From positions 1-64,000 of the forward strand of contig NZ_LXTW01000012.1 of the NCBI RefSeq assembly GCF_001679005.1: DNA of 64,000 nt, in the 5' to 3' direction. This DNA comes from Moraxella nonliquefaciens. GTDB taxonomy: Bacteria > Pseudomonadota > Gammaproteobacteria > Pseudomonadales > Moraxellaceae. The notes under the pieces were generated by a model. That model ran no database searches and was not told the origin of the DNA. It saw only the letters and a list, made by a program, of their open reading frames with translations. The position numbers and the translations under genes are program-made. This document shows, piece by piece, positions 17,905-25,220 of the stretch. Position 1 is the stretch's first letter. Each line of letters starts with the position of its first letter.

Positions 17905-18074
17905 ATTCTTTGGCAAAGACAAATGGAGCCAAGACAAGGGTAAGGGCTTTGGAGAGTGATTTTTTCGGTTTTGGTGTTTTTTATATTTTTAATATATTTT
18001 TAAAGATTTTTAGGCACGCTGTAAGCCTTATGCAGCAAGGGTTTGCGAGTTTATAAGCACATGTTTGCTTACCA
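17905..18074. other. AT-rich non-coding stretch, possible plasmid-backbone remnant
   Basis: No gene is seen. The part TTTAAAG-ATTTTTAGGCACGCTGTAAGC resembles TTTAAAG-TTTTTTAGCACGCTGAAAGC at about 21675-21710 upstream of the rep start. A short inverted repeat TAAGCA/TGCTTA lies at 18053-18071. This may be a second piece of the same plasmid backbone. Confidence 0.4.
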
Positions 18075-18496
18075 TCAAGTACTGTTACAATGTTCTCTAA
18101 TTAAAACGCTTTCAATATTTGATAAATCACCACTTTTAGGGCAGTCAGGCATATAAAAAATTAGCACACCATCATCAATACATAAACCATCATCATCAAT
18201 TTTGTATTTTTTGTTGATGCCATGTAAAATATCTTTCAATTTTTCCAAGTTAACAGAAAAAATATCAACACCTTGCATATAAAAAGCTGAATTTGGCGAG
18301 TAAATTTCAATTTCTTTTACTTGATTATTAGGGTAATAAAAAATACCCACACCATCACCCCATGAAAAATCCATGGTGTTTTCTGAAAATATATTTTTTT
18401 AATCTCTCTATATTCAGTCAAGAATTGACGAATTTCTTCTCTGCTTTTTGCTTTTAGAAAAGATGTTTGATACAAAAGTGGATAATGAAATTTCAT
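18075..18496 (-). pseudogene. Orphan immunity-like gene with a homopolymer frameshift
   Basis: An intact 99-residue frame starts at MDFSWGDGVG (18374). Upstream, another frame starts at an ATG at 18496 (MKFHYPLLYQTSFLKAKSRE) and runs to a seven-A tract near 18405. One extra A there would join them smoothly as EYREIKKNIFSENTMDFSWGD, giving about 140 residues. The size, acidic C-terminus and place between two mafI copies suggest an orphan immunity gene from another MafB variant, but I do not recognise the family. Either it is inactive, it varies by slippage at the A tract, or the short form is used. Confidence 0.5.
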
Positions 18497-19144
18497 TACC
18501 TACCCAAGGTTATTTTTTCAATGGCGGAAAATACAATTTTTTGATTGTCTATGCGTATCTTTTCATCATCTCATAAATGTCAATTTTCCATTGTGGGCTA
18601 GATTCATCAGGTTCTCTGCTTTCAAGAATGGTTCTGCCTGTTCCATCACCCATGATGTGATGCACATTACCGCCTTTTTGTAACATCAATTCCAATACAT
18701 CTAATCGCTCTTTGGTGTATCCAACCATGGATAACGGGCGTAAACCGTCTCTATTGGGGATATTAGGGTCAGCACCCGCTTCTAATAAAACAATCGCAGC
18801 GTCAGCGTTACTTGCACGCATGGCATAATGTAGTGGGGTCATGCCATAGACATCTTGGGCGTTAATTGCTATATTTTTATCTATCAGATATTTAACACTC
18901 TTTGATGGCATCTTAGTATGACCAAAACCTAGCAGAGCTTTATGTAGCCAACTCCAATTTTCTTTTGGTGTAATTTCATCTAAACTTCGGATACCGCCAG
19001 AAATTATTTCATCAACCCTATCCAAATCTCCATCGTAAAGAGCATTTATAATTTCAATGCCAATATCAGTTTTATCTATCATAGCTTAATCACCTTTAAG
19101 AAATTTTTGCATATCTTGTTTAATGTCTTCAATCTCATTATTAC
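18496..19144. repeat. Direct repeat copy B (mafI plus mafB tail)
   Basis: This is the partner of 17255-17904. Here the mafB tail is continuous with the full-length toxin gene, so this is the parental copy or the site of recombination. Confidence 0.92.
18549..19082 (-). CDS. Ankyrin-repeat immunity protein, MafI-like, copy 1 (cognate position)
   Basis: This 177-residue ankyrin protein starts (MIDKTDIGIEIINALYDGD) three bases after the mafB stop, so the two are translationally coupled. It has no signal peptide, as expected of a cytosolic antidote. Repeat units INAQDVYGMTPLHYAMRASN and AIVLLEAGADPNIPNRDGL are visible. From the Neisseria maf precedent, the gene just after a toxin with a nuclease tip should neutralise it. 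Ankyrin folds are common among polymorphic-toxin immunity proteins. Confidence 0.8.
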   Translation of the reverse strand: MIDKTDIGIEIINALYDGDLDRVDEIISGGIRSLDEITPKENWSWLHKALLGFGHTKMPSKSVKYLIDKNIAINAQDVYGMTPLHYAMRASNADAAIVLLEAGADPNIPNRDGLRPLSMVGYTKERLDVLELMLQKGGNVHHIMGDGTGRTILESREPDESSPQWKIDIYEMMKRYA

Positions 19145-20582
19145 CTGGCTTTTCATCGGCATGACTGCGATTTTGAGACCTGTTTTCAAGTCTAAAATTT
19201 TCAGGTTTTGAATTGACGTAGTCATTGAGTTCTTTTTGAGTCATGCCAAGTTCGCTGGCAGCTCTTTTTAAACGTCTATTTTCCCAACCATAATTATGAC
19301 CAATATCTACTGGACCTTTAATGATTTCTTCTGTTTTAATATTTTTATAGTACCCATTCGATGCTTTTTGATAATTAGCCATAATATCATCTTTTGTGCC
19401 TTTACGCAAGGATGGGGTTCGATATTCATCGCCTGGTCTTCTTTTGCCATCAGACGAATGGGGCGAACGCTCCCACTGTTGCCTGCCCGTCTTTGGATTT
19501 ACACTGTAATGACTGCCACTATCTCTTTGATAAATCGTCTGACCGTCAGTATTAACGTGTCCTGTATCAGTCGCACTGCCACCACGGGGACCTGTTATTC
19601 GGTCGCCAGCGATTGATTGTGAGTTACTACCTTTTTTGAATGACGCTCCTGCAACATCCGCTACAGCACTAACCGCTGCCGCAGCATTTGGATTGGCGGC
19701 ACGCCATTGACCATATTGATTTTGAATGCCCTGAACGGCTTTTATGCCATGAACAACCTGCAATTTTTGATTGTGTGGTAAGGCTCTGATGGCTTCTAAG
19801 GTGACAAGGTCTTTTGCAAGGGCAATGCCATCTGCGGCATCTGATGCTCCTAGCCATTCAAAAGGAATGCCTGTTGTGGCTCCAATCCCCATTGCAAGTG
19901 CCGACAGCGATTCGGTGGCGTTGCCAGCTTTGTTTAAATTAGGGTTGTGAGTCAAGCCCAGTTCAAAGGCGTTGGTTATCGTATTTTGAGCATCATTCCA
20001 CGCATTTTTACGGTCTTTTAAGCGGTCTTGGGTACTGCGGTTGTCATCAAGATTAATTCTGGCCCCAATCGCATGACCACTAACCACATAGCTGTACTCA
20101 TCTCTTGCCCCTGTGGGGGCGGGATAGCCACTGCCCTGCTCGCCATCATAAGCGTCAGCAGGGTGTACTTCTGTGCCTGTCCACTTTAAAGACAGGCTAG
20201 TAAAATCTATCCCTGTAACAGCCTGCTGATTTGTTTTATCTTGTGAATTACTGTTGGCAAATGGCGAATGTTCATCATGCTCATGACCGCCAAATTTGAC
20301 ATTGTACTGATAGTACCCTGCGATAACCGCTTGGTCAATATTTACCCCACCTGCTTGAATGCTAGCGGTTGGAATAATGTGAATATCACCTTTGCGGTCA
20401 GCCACAGCTCCACGAGAACCAAACAGATGATTTGCACCACCTGGCTCAAAACTGCGTTTATTGATTTGCTGCTGGATGAAGGGGTCATTAACAAGGCTGT
20501 TAGCATGAATGCCTGGTGCAGATAGCAGAGCAACCAAGGCAAACAGTGCACCTAAAACAAATCTAAGTAATTGATGGTGCAT
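19086..20582 (-). CDS. mafB: MafB-family polymorphic toxin with GH-E-type nuclease tip
   Basis: This secreted toxin has 498 residues. Residues 1-27 are a signal peptide ending GIHA-NS. The mature N-terminus (NDPFIQQQINKRSFEPGGANHLFGSRG) and the following region match the MafB/DUF1020 secretion part known in Neisseria. Variable sequence from about residue 330 leads to a C-terminal tip with DIGHNYGWENRRLKRAASELG, the conserved G-H and E of the HNH/Endo VII-related GH-E nuclease group, followed by RLENRSQNRSH. The substrate would be nucleic acid, by inference. It lies 11 bases after mafA and 3 before mafI. The family call is firm, the tip type moderately so. Confidence 0.88.
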   Translation of the reverse strand: MHHQLLRFVLGALFALVALLSAPGIHANSLVNDPFIQQQINKRSFEPGGANHLFGSRGAVADRKGDIHIIPTASIQAGGVNIDQAVIAGYYQYNVKFGGHEHDEHSPFANSNSQDKTNQQAVTGIDFTSLSLKWTGTEVHPADAYDGEQGSGYPAPTGARDEYSYVVSGHAIGARINLDDNRSTQDRLKDRKNAWNDAQNTITNAFELGLTHNPNLNKAGNATESLSALAMGIGATTGIPFEWLGASDAADGIALAKDLVTLEAIRALPHNQKLQVVHGIKAVQGIQNQYGQWRAANPNAAAAVSAVADVAGASFKKGSNSQSIAGDRITGPRGGSATDTGHVNTDGQTIYQRDSGSHYSVNPKTGRQQWERSPHSSDGKRRPGDEYRTPSLRKGTKDDIMANYQKASNGYYKNIKTEEIIKGPVDIGHNYGWENRRLKRAASELGMTQKELNDYVNSKPENFRLENRSQNRSHADEKPGNNEIEDIKQDMQKFLKGD

Positions 20583-20593
20583 TTAATTTCCCT

Positions 20594-21562
20594 TTATTGC
20601 GTTTGGTTTTGTGTGCTTTGACGCAAAATATCATGGCTTGGGATGGTAGCTTCATTACTTTGTTGTGGCGTAAAACTTGGCTTGCCTGTGGTTTGGGCTG
20701 ACTTATAGGGCATAATGTCGGAAAAATCCACCATTAAACCATCACTTCTTTGTAAGGTTTTGTTCTTTTTGTAAGGACCCATCCACAAAGCATATTGCTC
20801 TTGGTATTGGGTTTCAAAGCTGCTGGTGGTAGGCTTAATAAGAATATTGCCATTGCTTCTATCTACGGCAAAGTATTCCAACTTAGTAATTGCTTGTAGG
20901 GTTTCTTTGTTGTGAATGTGAAGCTCGGTACGGCTTCTGATGGTGCCAAATACATCAACCGTAATAAATACGTCCGTATCAGCATATTCAGGAGAAACAA
21001 CTTCTATGCCACGTAAAAAGAACAAAGTTTGAATAAGATTTTGTAAAAACGATACATCTCTTGGATTGCTTATCAAGGTTTCATTACGATAATCACCAAG
21101 TCCTTGTGTTGCAACACCAATGCGACCTTGTCCATTTTCTCCCTTGGTGTGATTTATAGACTGACTTGGGGCATTTAAAATAGATTGTGATATGGTGGTG
21201 CTATTGATTGTACCTGCGTTTGTGTTGGCAGTGGTTGTGTAACTAGGGTAGCTATAATCTGTAATACTACTTGGCGTGTTTAAGTACTCTCCACGAATCA
21301 AAGCATCAATGGAATACCTACCTCCTGATATGTTGCCAGAGCCTTGATCGCCCATTGTAGAAATATACAAAGCGACCTTGCGACCTTGTAATGCAGATAA
21401 ATTCATTTCTTTAGCTGCAGCACGAGCAGAAGCAGCAACCAGTTCTTGCTCTACGGCAAAACGCTTGCCACCGCCATGGCTGGGAATTCCAGTCAAAGTT
21501 CCACAAGCAGTTAATCCAACTGTACCAACAAACAGCAAAGTAGCTAAGAGTGCGTTTTTCAT
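20594..21562 (-). CDS. mafA: MafA-family lipoprotein (adhesin-like)
   Basis: This 322-residue protein begins with a lipoprotein signal ending VGLTACGTLTGIP, lipidated at Cys20. The mature block HGGGKRFAVEQELVAASARA, MGDQGSGNISGGRYSIDALI and YADTDVFITVDVFGT are highly characteristic of Neisseria MafA. MafA proteins were described as glycolipid-binding surface adhesins and are always linked to mafB; a part in MafB export has been suggested. It is first in the minus-strand operon mafA-mafB-mafI. A TATAAT box lies 32 bases upstream of the ATG. Confidence 0.92.
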   Translation of the reverse strand: MKNALLATLLFVGTVGLTACGTLTGIPSHGGGKRFAVEQELVAASARAAAKEMNLSALQGRKVALYISTMGDQGSGNISGGRYSIDALIRGEYLNTPSSITDYSYPSYTTTANTNAGTINSTTISQSILNAPSQSINHTKGENGQGRIGVATQGLGDYRNETLISNPRDVSFLQNLIQTLFFLRGIEVVSPEYADTDVFITVDVFGTIRSRTELHIHNKETLQAITKLEYFAVDRSNGNILIKPTTSSFETQYQEQYALWMGPYKKNKTLQRSDGLMVDFSDIMPYKSAQTTGKPSFTPQQSNEATIPSHDILRQSTQNQTQ

Positions 21563-21593
21563 TGTTATTCATCTAAAACAAAATGAGTAAACG

Positions 21594-21599
21594 ATTATA
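21594..21599 (-). promoter_or_regulatory. Predicted -10 box of the maf operon
   Basis: Perfect TATAAT on the minus strand, 32 bases before the mafA ATG. No convincing -35 hexamer at standard spacing was seen. Confidence 0.45.
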
Positions 21600-21775
21600 C
21601 CACAAAAACCATGATTAAGCGATAAAAATAAGACCAGAAAAAAGCGAAACGAAGTGGAGCGTTTTTTTGTTTTTTAAAGTTTTTAAAGTTTTTTAGCACG
21701 CTGAAAGCATTGAAAATAAAAGGTTGTAGAGAAGATAAGTAGGCGTTTATGCACCAAAAATTGATAAAAAAATAT

Positions 21776-21814
21776 TTGACTATTTATAGATATTTTTTAA
21801 AATATCTATAAATA
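21776..21814. promoter_or_regulatory. 34-bp near-perfect inverted repeat with TTGACT box upstream of the rep fragment
   Basis: Arms TATTTATAGATATTTT (21781-21796) and AAAATATCTATAAATA (21799-21814) are perfect complements around two central T residues. TTGACT at 21776-21781 overlaps the left edge. It lies 17 bases before the rep ATG, where plasmid operators or origin elements bound by Rep or a regulator are common. Confidence 0.6.
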
Positions 21815-21831
21815 ATTTTAGGTGTGTTATC

Positions 21832-21960
21832 ATGGGAAATTTGGTTGTTAAAGATGAAATTTAGTCGTTAAAGATAATGCGTTGATTGAAGCAAGCCACC
21901 GCCTTAGCGAAGTGGAGCAACGTTTGATACTGCTTGCGGTTTTAAAAGCTCGTGAGTATT
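21832..21960 (+). pseudogene. N-terminal part of a Rep_3 plasmid replication initiator, broken
   Basis: An ATG at 21832 encodes MGNLVVKD, then a 20-base tandem repeat (21836-21855 and 21856-21875) shifts the frame. After it the frame reads NLVVKDNALIEASHRLSEVE and QRLILLAVLKAREY, the classic N-terminus of Rep_3 initiators. Without the extra 20 bases the ATG is in frame. The match stops at the TGAGTATT octamer, beyond which recX begins on the other strand. The rest of the protein is at 16740-17240. Confidence 0.85.
21836..21875. repeat. 20-bp imperfect tandem duplication in the rep start region
   Basis: The two units differ at two of 20 positions. The length is not a multiple of three, so the duplication disrupts the rep reading frame. 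Confidence 0.85.
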
Positions 21961-22929
21961 TTACTCAAAATCACCCAAATCCATCTTTAACGCATCAAAA
22001 CAAATATCCGCATCAAAGCCTCGATACTGTAAAAATCTTAGTTGACGGGCTTTTTCTTTTGGGTCTTTGGGGATGGTATTGCCATATTTTTTACAGCGAG
22101 CTTCTACGGCAAGTTTTAACCAGTTTATCTCATCGTCCCTGTCATCACCCTTGTTATCATCGTCCAAAATCGTACCATCTGCCACGCTGTCCACATCACT
22201 CATGGCAATCAGTTCGTCCATACCACCAAAATCTTTGACGTCAAGCCCTGCTTTTTTTAGGCTGTCCGTCAGATACCGCACACCACGCCCTTTACGTACC
22301 GTTTCACGCACAAGCATGGTGGCAAAGCGTGTGTCTGATTGATACCCCTTTTGGGCAAACTCATCAAGCAGTTCATCTACCGCCTGTGGGTCGCAGTCTT
22401 TGGCGATGAGTTTGGTTTTTAGCTCATGGCGGGATAGCTCTTTTTTGGATAAATAATAAAAAGCAAGCCAACGCAAATAGCGAGTTTCTCTATCAGGAAT
22501 GTGTAATTTTTCAATCTCCACTTGGCTTAATAATTTTAAAGAATTATCATCAAGCACCGTTTGGCCATCGTCTTTTAATAATAAATCTACCGCAGACGGT
22601 TTGTTGTCGCTTGTTTGGGATTTGCGTTTGCGTGTGGGTGTTGGCGTATCGGTTTGGGAGTTGGAATTTTGGGTGTTTTTAACTATTTTTTTAGATTTTT
22701 TAAAAGGGTGTTTGGCGGTGTTGGTTAAATTTTTTGGTTTGTCAGATAAAAAATTATCATCGGATTGTTTGTTGCTGTTTTTATCGTCCGTTTTATCGGC
22801 TTTTTTAGGATTTTGATTATCCGTATTATCACTGTTATCATTCTTTTTATTAAAAGTTTTAGCAGACACAGGTTGTCCCATGTCTGCTAAGATGTCATCT
22901 AAGGTTTGTATTTTTATGGGTTTGACCAT
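21961..22929 (-). CDS. recX: RecX regulatory protein with a long low-complexity N-terminal extension
   Basis: This 322-residue protein is twice the usual RecX length. Residues from about 145 hold the RecX helical repeats: YLRWLAFYYLSKKELSRHEL, FAQKGYQSDTRFATMLVRE and LRFLQYRGFDADICFDALK. RecX binds RecA filaments and limits their growth. The first ~130 residues are Asn, Asp, Lys and Ser rich (NKKNDNSDNTDNQNPKKADK) and probably disordered. The gene starts five bases after the recA stop. Its stop codon abuts the right edge of the inserted plasmid block. Confidence 0.9.
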   Translation of the reverse strand: MVKPIKIQTLDDILADMGQPVSAKTFNKKNDNSDNTDNQNPKKADKTDDKNSNKQSDDNFLSDKPKNLTNTAKHPFKKSKKIVKNTQNSNSQTDTPTPTRKRKSQTSDNKPSAVDLLLKDDGQTVLDDNSLKLLSQVEIEKLHIPDRETRYLRWLAFYYLSKKELSRHELKTKLIAKDCDPQAVDELLDEFAQKGYQSDTRFATMLVRETVRKGRGVRYLTDSLKKAGLDVKDFGGMDELIAMSDVDSVADGTILDDDNKGDDRDDEINWLKLAVEARCKKYGNTIPKDPKEKARQLRFLQYRGFDADICFDALKMDLGDFE

Positions 22930-22934
22930 AAAAA

Positions 22935-24026
22935 TCAGTCATCCATGCCTTCTACATATTCAGGTACGTCACCAGCATCATCGCCTAGGGCAGTTGGTAC
23001 GACATTGGCAAGTTTGAGTTCACGGATTTTGGCTTCAACCTCTTGGGCGATGGTTGTGTTTTGTGCCAAAAATTGACAAGCATTGGCTTTACCTTGACCG
23101 ATTTTTGAGCCTTCATAGCTGTACCACGCTCCTGATTTGCCTATGATATCAAGGCTTGCCCCAATGTCCACAATTTCACCCAAGCGGTTAATGCCCTCGC
23201 CATACATGATGTCAAATTCGGTTTGGCGAAATGGGGGTGCCATTTTGTTTTTGATGACTTTAACACGAGTTTCAGAACCGATGACCTCATCTTTGTCCTT
23301 GACCGAGCCGATACGGCGAATGTCTAAGCGTACAGACGCATAAAACTTCAATGCGTTACCACCTGTTGTGGTTTCAGGAGAGCCGAACATAACCCCAATT
23401 TTCATGCGGATTTGGTTGATAAAAATCACCATGCAGTTAGAGCGTTTGGCGTTACCGGTGATTTTACGTAAGGCTTGACTCATGAGGCGTGCTTGTAGAC
23501 CCATGTGGCTGTCACCCATCTCACCTTCAATCTCAGCTTTTGGGGTTAAGGCGGCAACTGAGTCCACAACAATCAAATCCACCGCCCCAGAGCGTACAAG
23601 CATGTCCACGATTTCAAGGGCTTGTTCACCATTGTCAGGCTGAGACACCATAAGTTCACTTAGATTCACGCCCAGTTTTTTGGCATAAATGGGGTCTAGG
23701 GCATGTTCTGCATCAATAAATGCACATTTTCCGCCTTGTTTTTGGCATTCGGCAATGGTCTGTAAGGTCAGCGTGGTTTTGCCCGAGCTTTCAGGGCCAA
23801 AAATCTCAACAATACGCCCCTTTGGCAGACCGCCAATCCCTAGAGCAATATCAAGCCCAAGCGAGCCTGTGGAGATGGTCTCTACATCTGCCTTAACAGA
23901 CTCATCACCCAAATTCATGATGGTGTTTTTACCAAACGCCTTTTCAATCTGAGCCAAAGCCATTTGTAATGCTTTTTCTTTATTACCTTCAATATTATCG
24001 TCTTTTTCTTTGGGTGCTTTTGCCAT
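22935..24026 (-). CDS. recA: Recombinase RecA
   Basis: This 363-residue protein is the strand-exchange and SOS coprotease. The Walker A motif GPESSGKTTLTL, the DNA loops (DSVAALTPKAEIEGEMGDSH; INQIRMKIGVMFGSPETTTGG) and GSGAWYSYEG-type motifs (here KSGAWYSYEGSKIGQGK) are intact. The acidic tail DDAGDVPEYVEGMDD is typical. An N-terminal extension of charged residues (AKAPKEKDDNIEGNKEK) is slightly longer than in enteric RecA. No clear LexA box was recognised upstream. It is followed by recX as usual. Confidence 0.98.
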   Translation of the reverse strand: MAKAPKEKDDNIEGNKEKALQMALAQIEKAFGKNTIMNLGDESVKADVETISTGSLGLDIALGIGGLPKGRIVEIFGPESSGKTTLTLQTIAECQKQGGKCAFIDAEHALDPIYAKKLGVNLSELMVSQPDNGEQALEIVDMLVRSGAVDLIVVDSVAALTPKAEIEGEMGDSHMGLQARLMSQALRKITGNAKRSNCMVIFINQIRMKIGVMFGSPETTTGGNALKFYASVRLDIRRIGSVKDKDEVIGSETRVKVIKNKMAPPFRQTEFDIMYGEGINRLGEIVDIGASLDIIGKSGAWYSYEGSKIGQGKANACQFLAQNTTIAQEVEAKIRELKLANVVPTALGDDAGDVPEYVEGMDD

Positions 24027-24074
24027 GAGAATTACCTTTTTTGTATAAAATTAACATGATGGATTGTGCCTATT

Positions 24075-25220
24075 TTAGCACTTTTTTGAAAAAAATGGCG
24101 GTAATTTTTGCACTTTACCCACACCATTAGCAGTATACTGCAACCGCCAAAACGCCACCCCCAAACAAAGCACCGCCACACTTGCCAAATATGCCATCTT
24201 TTGCCAAACATCTTGAATGGGTACGCCCATCTGATTGAGCTGAACGAACATTTGTACGCCTTGTGTGGTTGGCAGGGCATTGGCTAATGGTTGTAAAAAT
24301 TTGGGCATTGCCATCAGTGGATAAGCAAGCCCTGTTAGCATAAATAATGGCACAGAGCTAAAAATGAGCAACACACCCACCTTAGCACCATCAGCTACCC
24401 ATGATGCGATTAATAAAGCCACCCCAATGGCACAGCTGACAAAGATGGGGACACCGAGCATCATCCCCCAAAAGTTACCACCCCTAGGATAATCATGCCA
24501 CCAAAATACAAAACCAAATAAATAAAAACACGACAAACAGCCAATGGTCAGTGCCACCGCATAAATTGCCAAAAAATCACAAGCACTGGCACGCCATAAC
24601 CTTTGACGATAACCTGCCACAAGCATGGCAAGACCTAGCACGATGGTTTGGTAGACGATGATGGGAGCAACAGCAGGAAAAATATAGCTGCCATATCCTG
24701 ATAAAGGGTTAAATAATGCTGATTGATGGATAAGCTCTGGCATGGGCTTATGTCTAGTTTGGGTGACTTGTCCTAACTCTTGGATGATGGTTGCTTGTAA
24801 TGATGATACCAGACCTGCACCGATATTTTGTGTACGCAAAAAATACGCCGAGCTCAGATACAGCCCAACCCCGCCTGTTTGACCATGATGAATGCTTTGG
24901 CTAAGATTGTCAGGCAGCAATAAAATCCCATCTGCCTTTGCTGATTGTACCAGCATTTGAGCTTGCCTAAAATCACTCACAACCGCCAAAACATGTATGT
25001 TGGGCGTATGGCTTGTGGTGTGGATGATGGCTTGGGTGAGCGGGCTTTGCTCTTCATCAACAATGACAATGGGCAAATCGGCAGGACGCTGGGCTTGATA
25101 GGCAAATGGATAAAAAAAACCATAAAACACCACCGACAGCACCATGGTCAAAAAAATAGACCTGTCTTTGATGATATCCAGCCAGATGGTCAGATATTGT
25201 TTGATAAATCGTCTCATCAA
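24075..25220 (-). CDS. ABC-2-type membrane permease (second of a pair)
   Basis: This 381-residue protein has one N-terminal membrane helix, a large periplasmic part (about 45-190) and five or so C-terminal helices, the ABC2_membrane_3 plan used by drug and O-antigen-type exporters. FLTMVLSVVFYGFFYPFAY and LPIVIVDEEQSPLTQAI are typical. Its start overlaps the stop of the preceding permease by four bases (ATGA). With the HlyD-type and TolC-type genes upstream it forms an export operon. No ATP-binding subunit is encoded here. Confidence 0.88.
   Translation of the reverse strand: MMRRFIKQYLTIWLDIIKDRSIFLTMVLSVVFYGFFYPFAYQAQRPADLPIVIVDEEQSPLTQAIIHTTSHTPNIHVLAVVSDFRQAQMLVQSAKADGILLLPDNLSQSIHHGQTGGVGLYLSSAYFLRTQNIGAGLVSSLQATIIQELGQVTQTRHKPMPELIHQSALFNPLSGYGSYIFPAVAPIIVYQTIVLGLAMLVAGYRQRLWRASACDFLAIYAVALTIGCLSCFYLFGFVFWWHDYPRGGNFWGMMLGVPIFVSCAIGVALLIASWVADGAKVGVLLIFSSVPLFMLTGLAYPLMAMPKFLQPLANALPTTQGVQMFVQLNQMGVPIQDVWQKMAYLASVAVLCLGVAFWRLQYTANGVGKVQKLPPFFSKKC

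Larger units (their letters stand above)
16739..21960. mobile_element. Probable integrated small plasmid carrying a mafABI toxin locus
   Basis: TGAGTATT occurs at 16739-16746 and again at 21953-21960, bounding 5214 bases. The left end continues with the C-terminal part of a Rep_3 replication protein; the right end finishes with its N-terminal part. Joining the two at the octamer gives ...LLAVLKAREYCGSVEQL in one uninterrupted frame, and removal leaves hemA and recX convergent and touching. The rep gene has since decayed, so the element is likely fixed. The mechanism (recombinase, microhomology or transformation) is not shown; no integrase or transposase is present. Confidence 0.72.

Noticed and set aside
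16739..21960. Insertion sequence or prophage explanation for the block
   Set aside because: No transposase, integrase, terminal inverted repeats or phage genes were found; the permuted rep halves fit a plasmid circle better.
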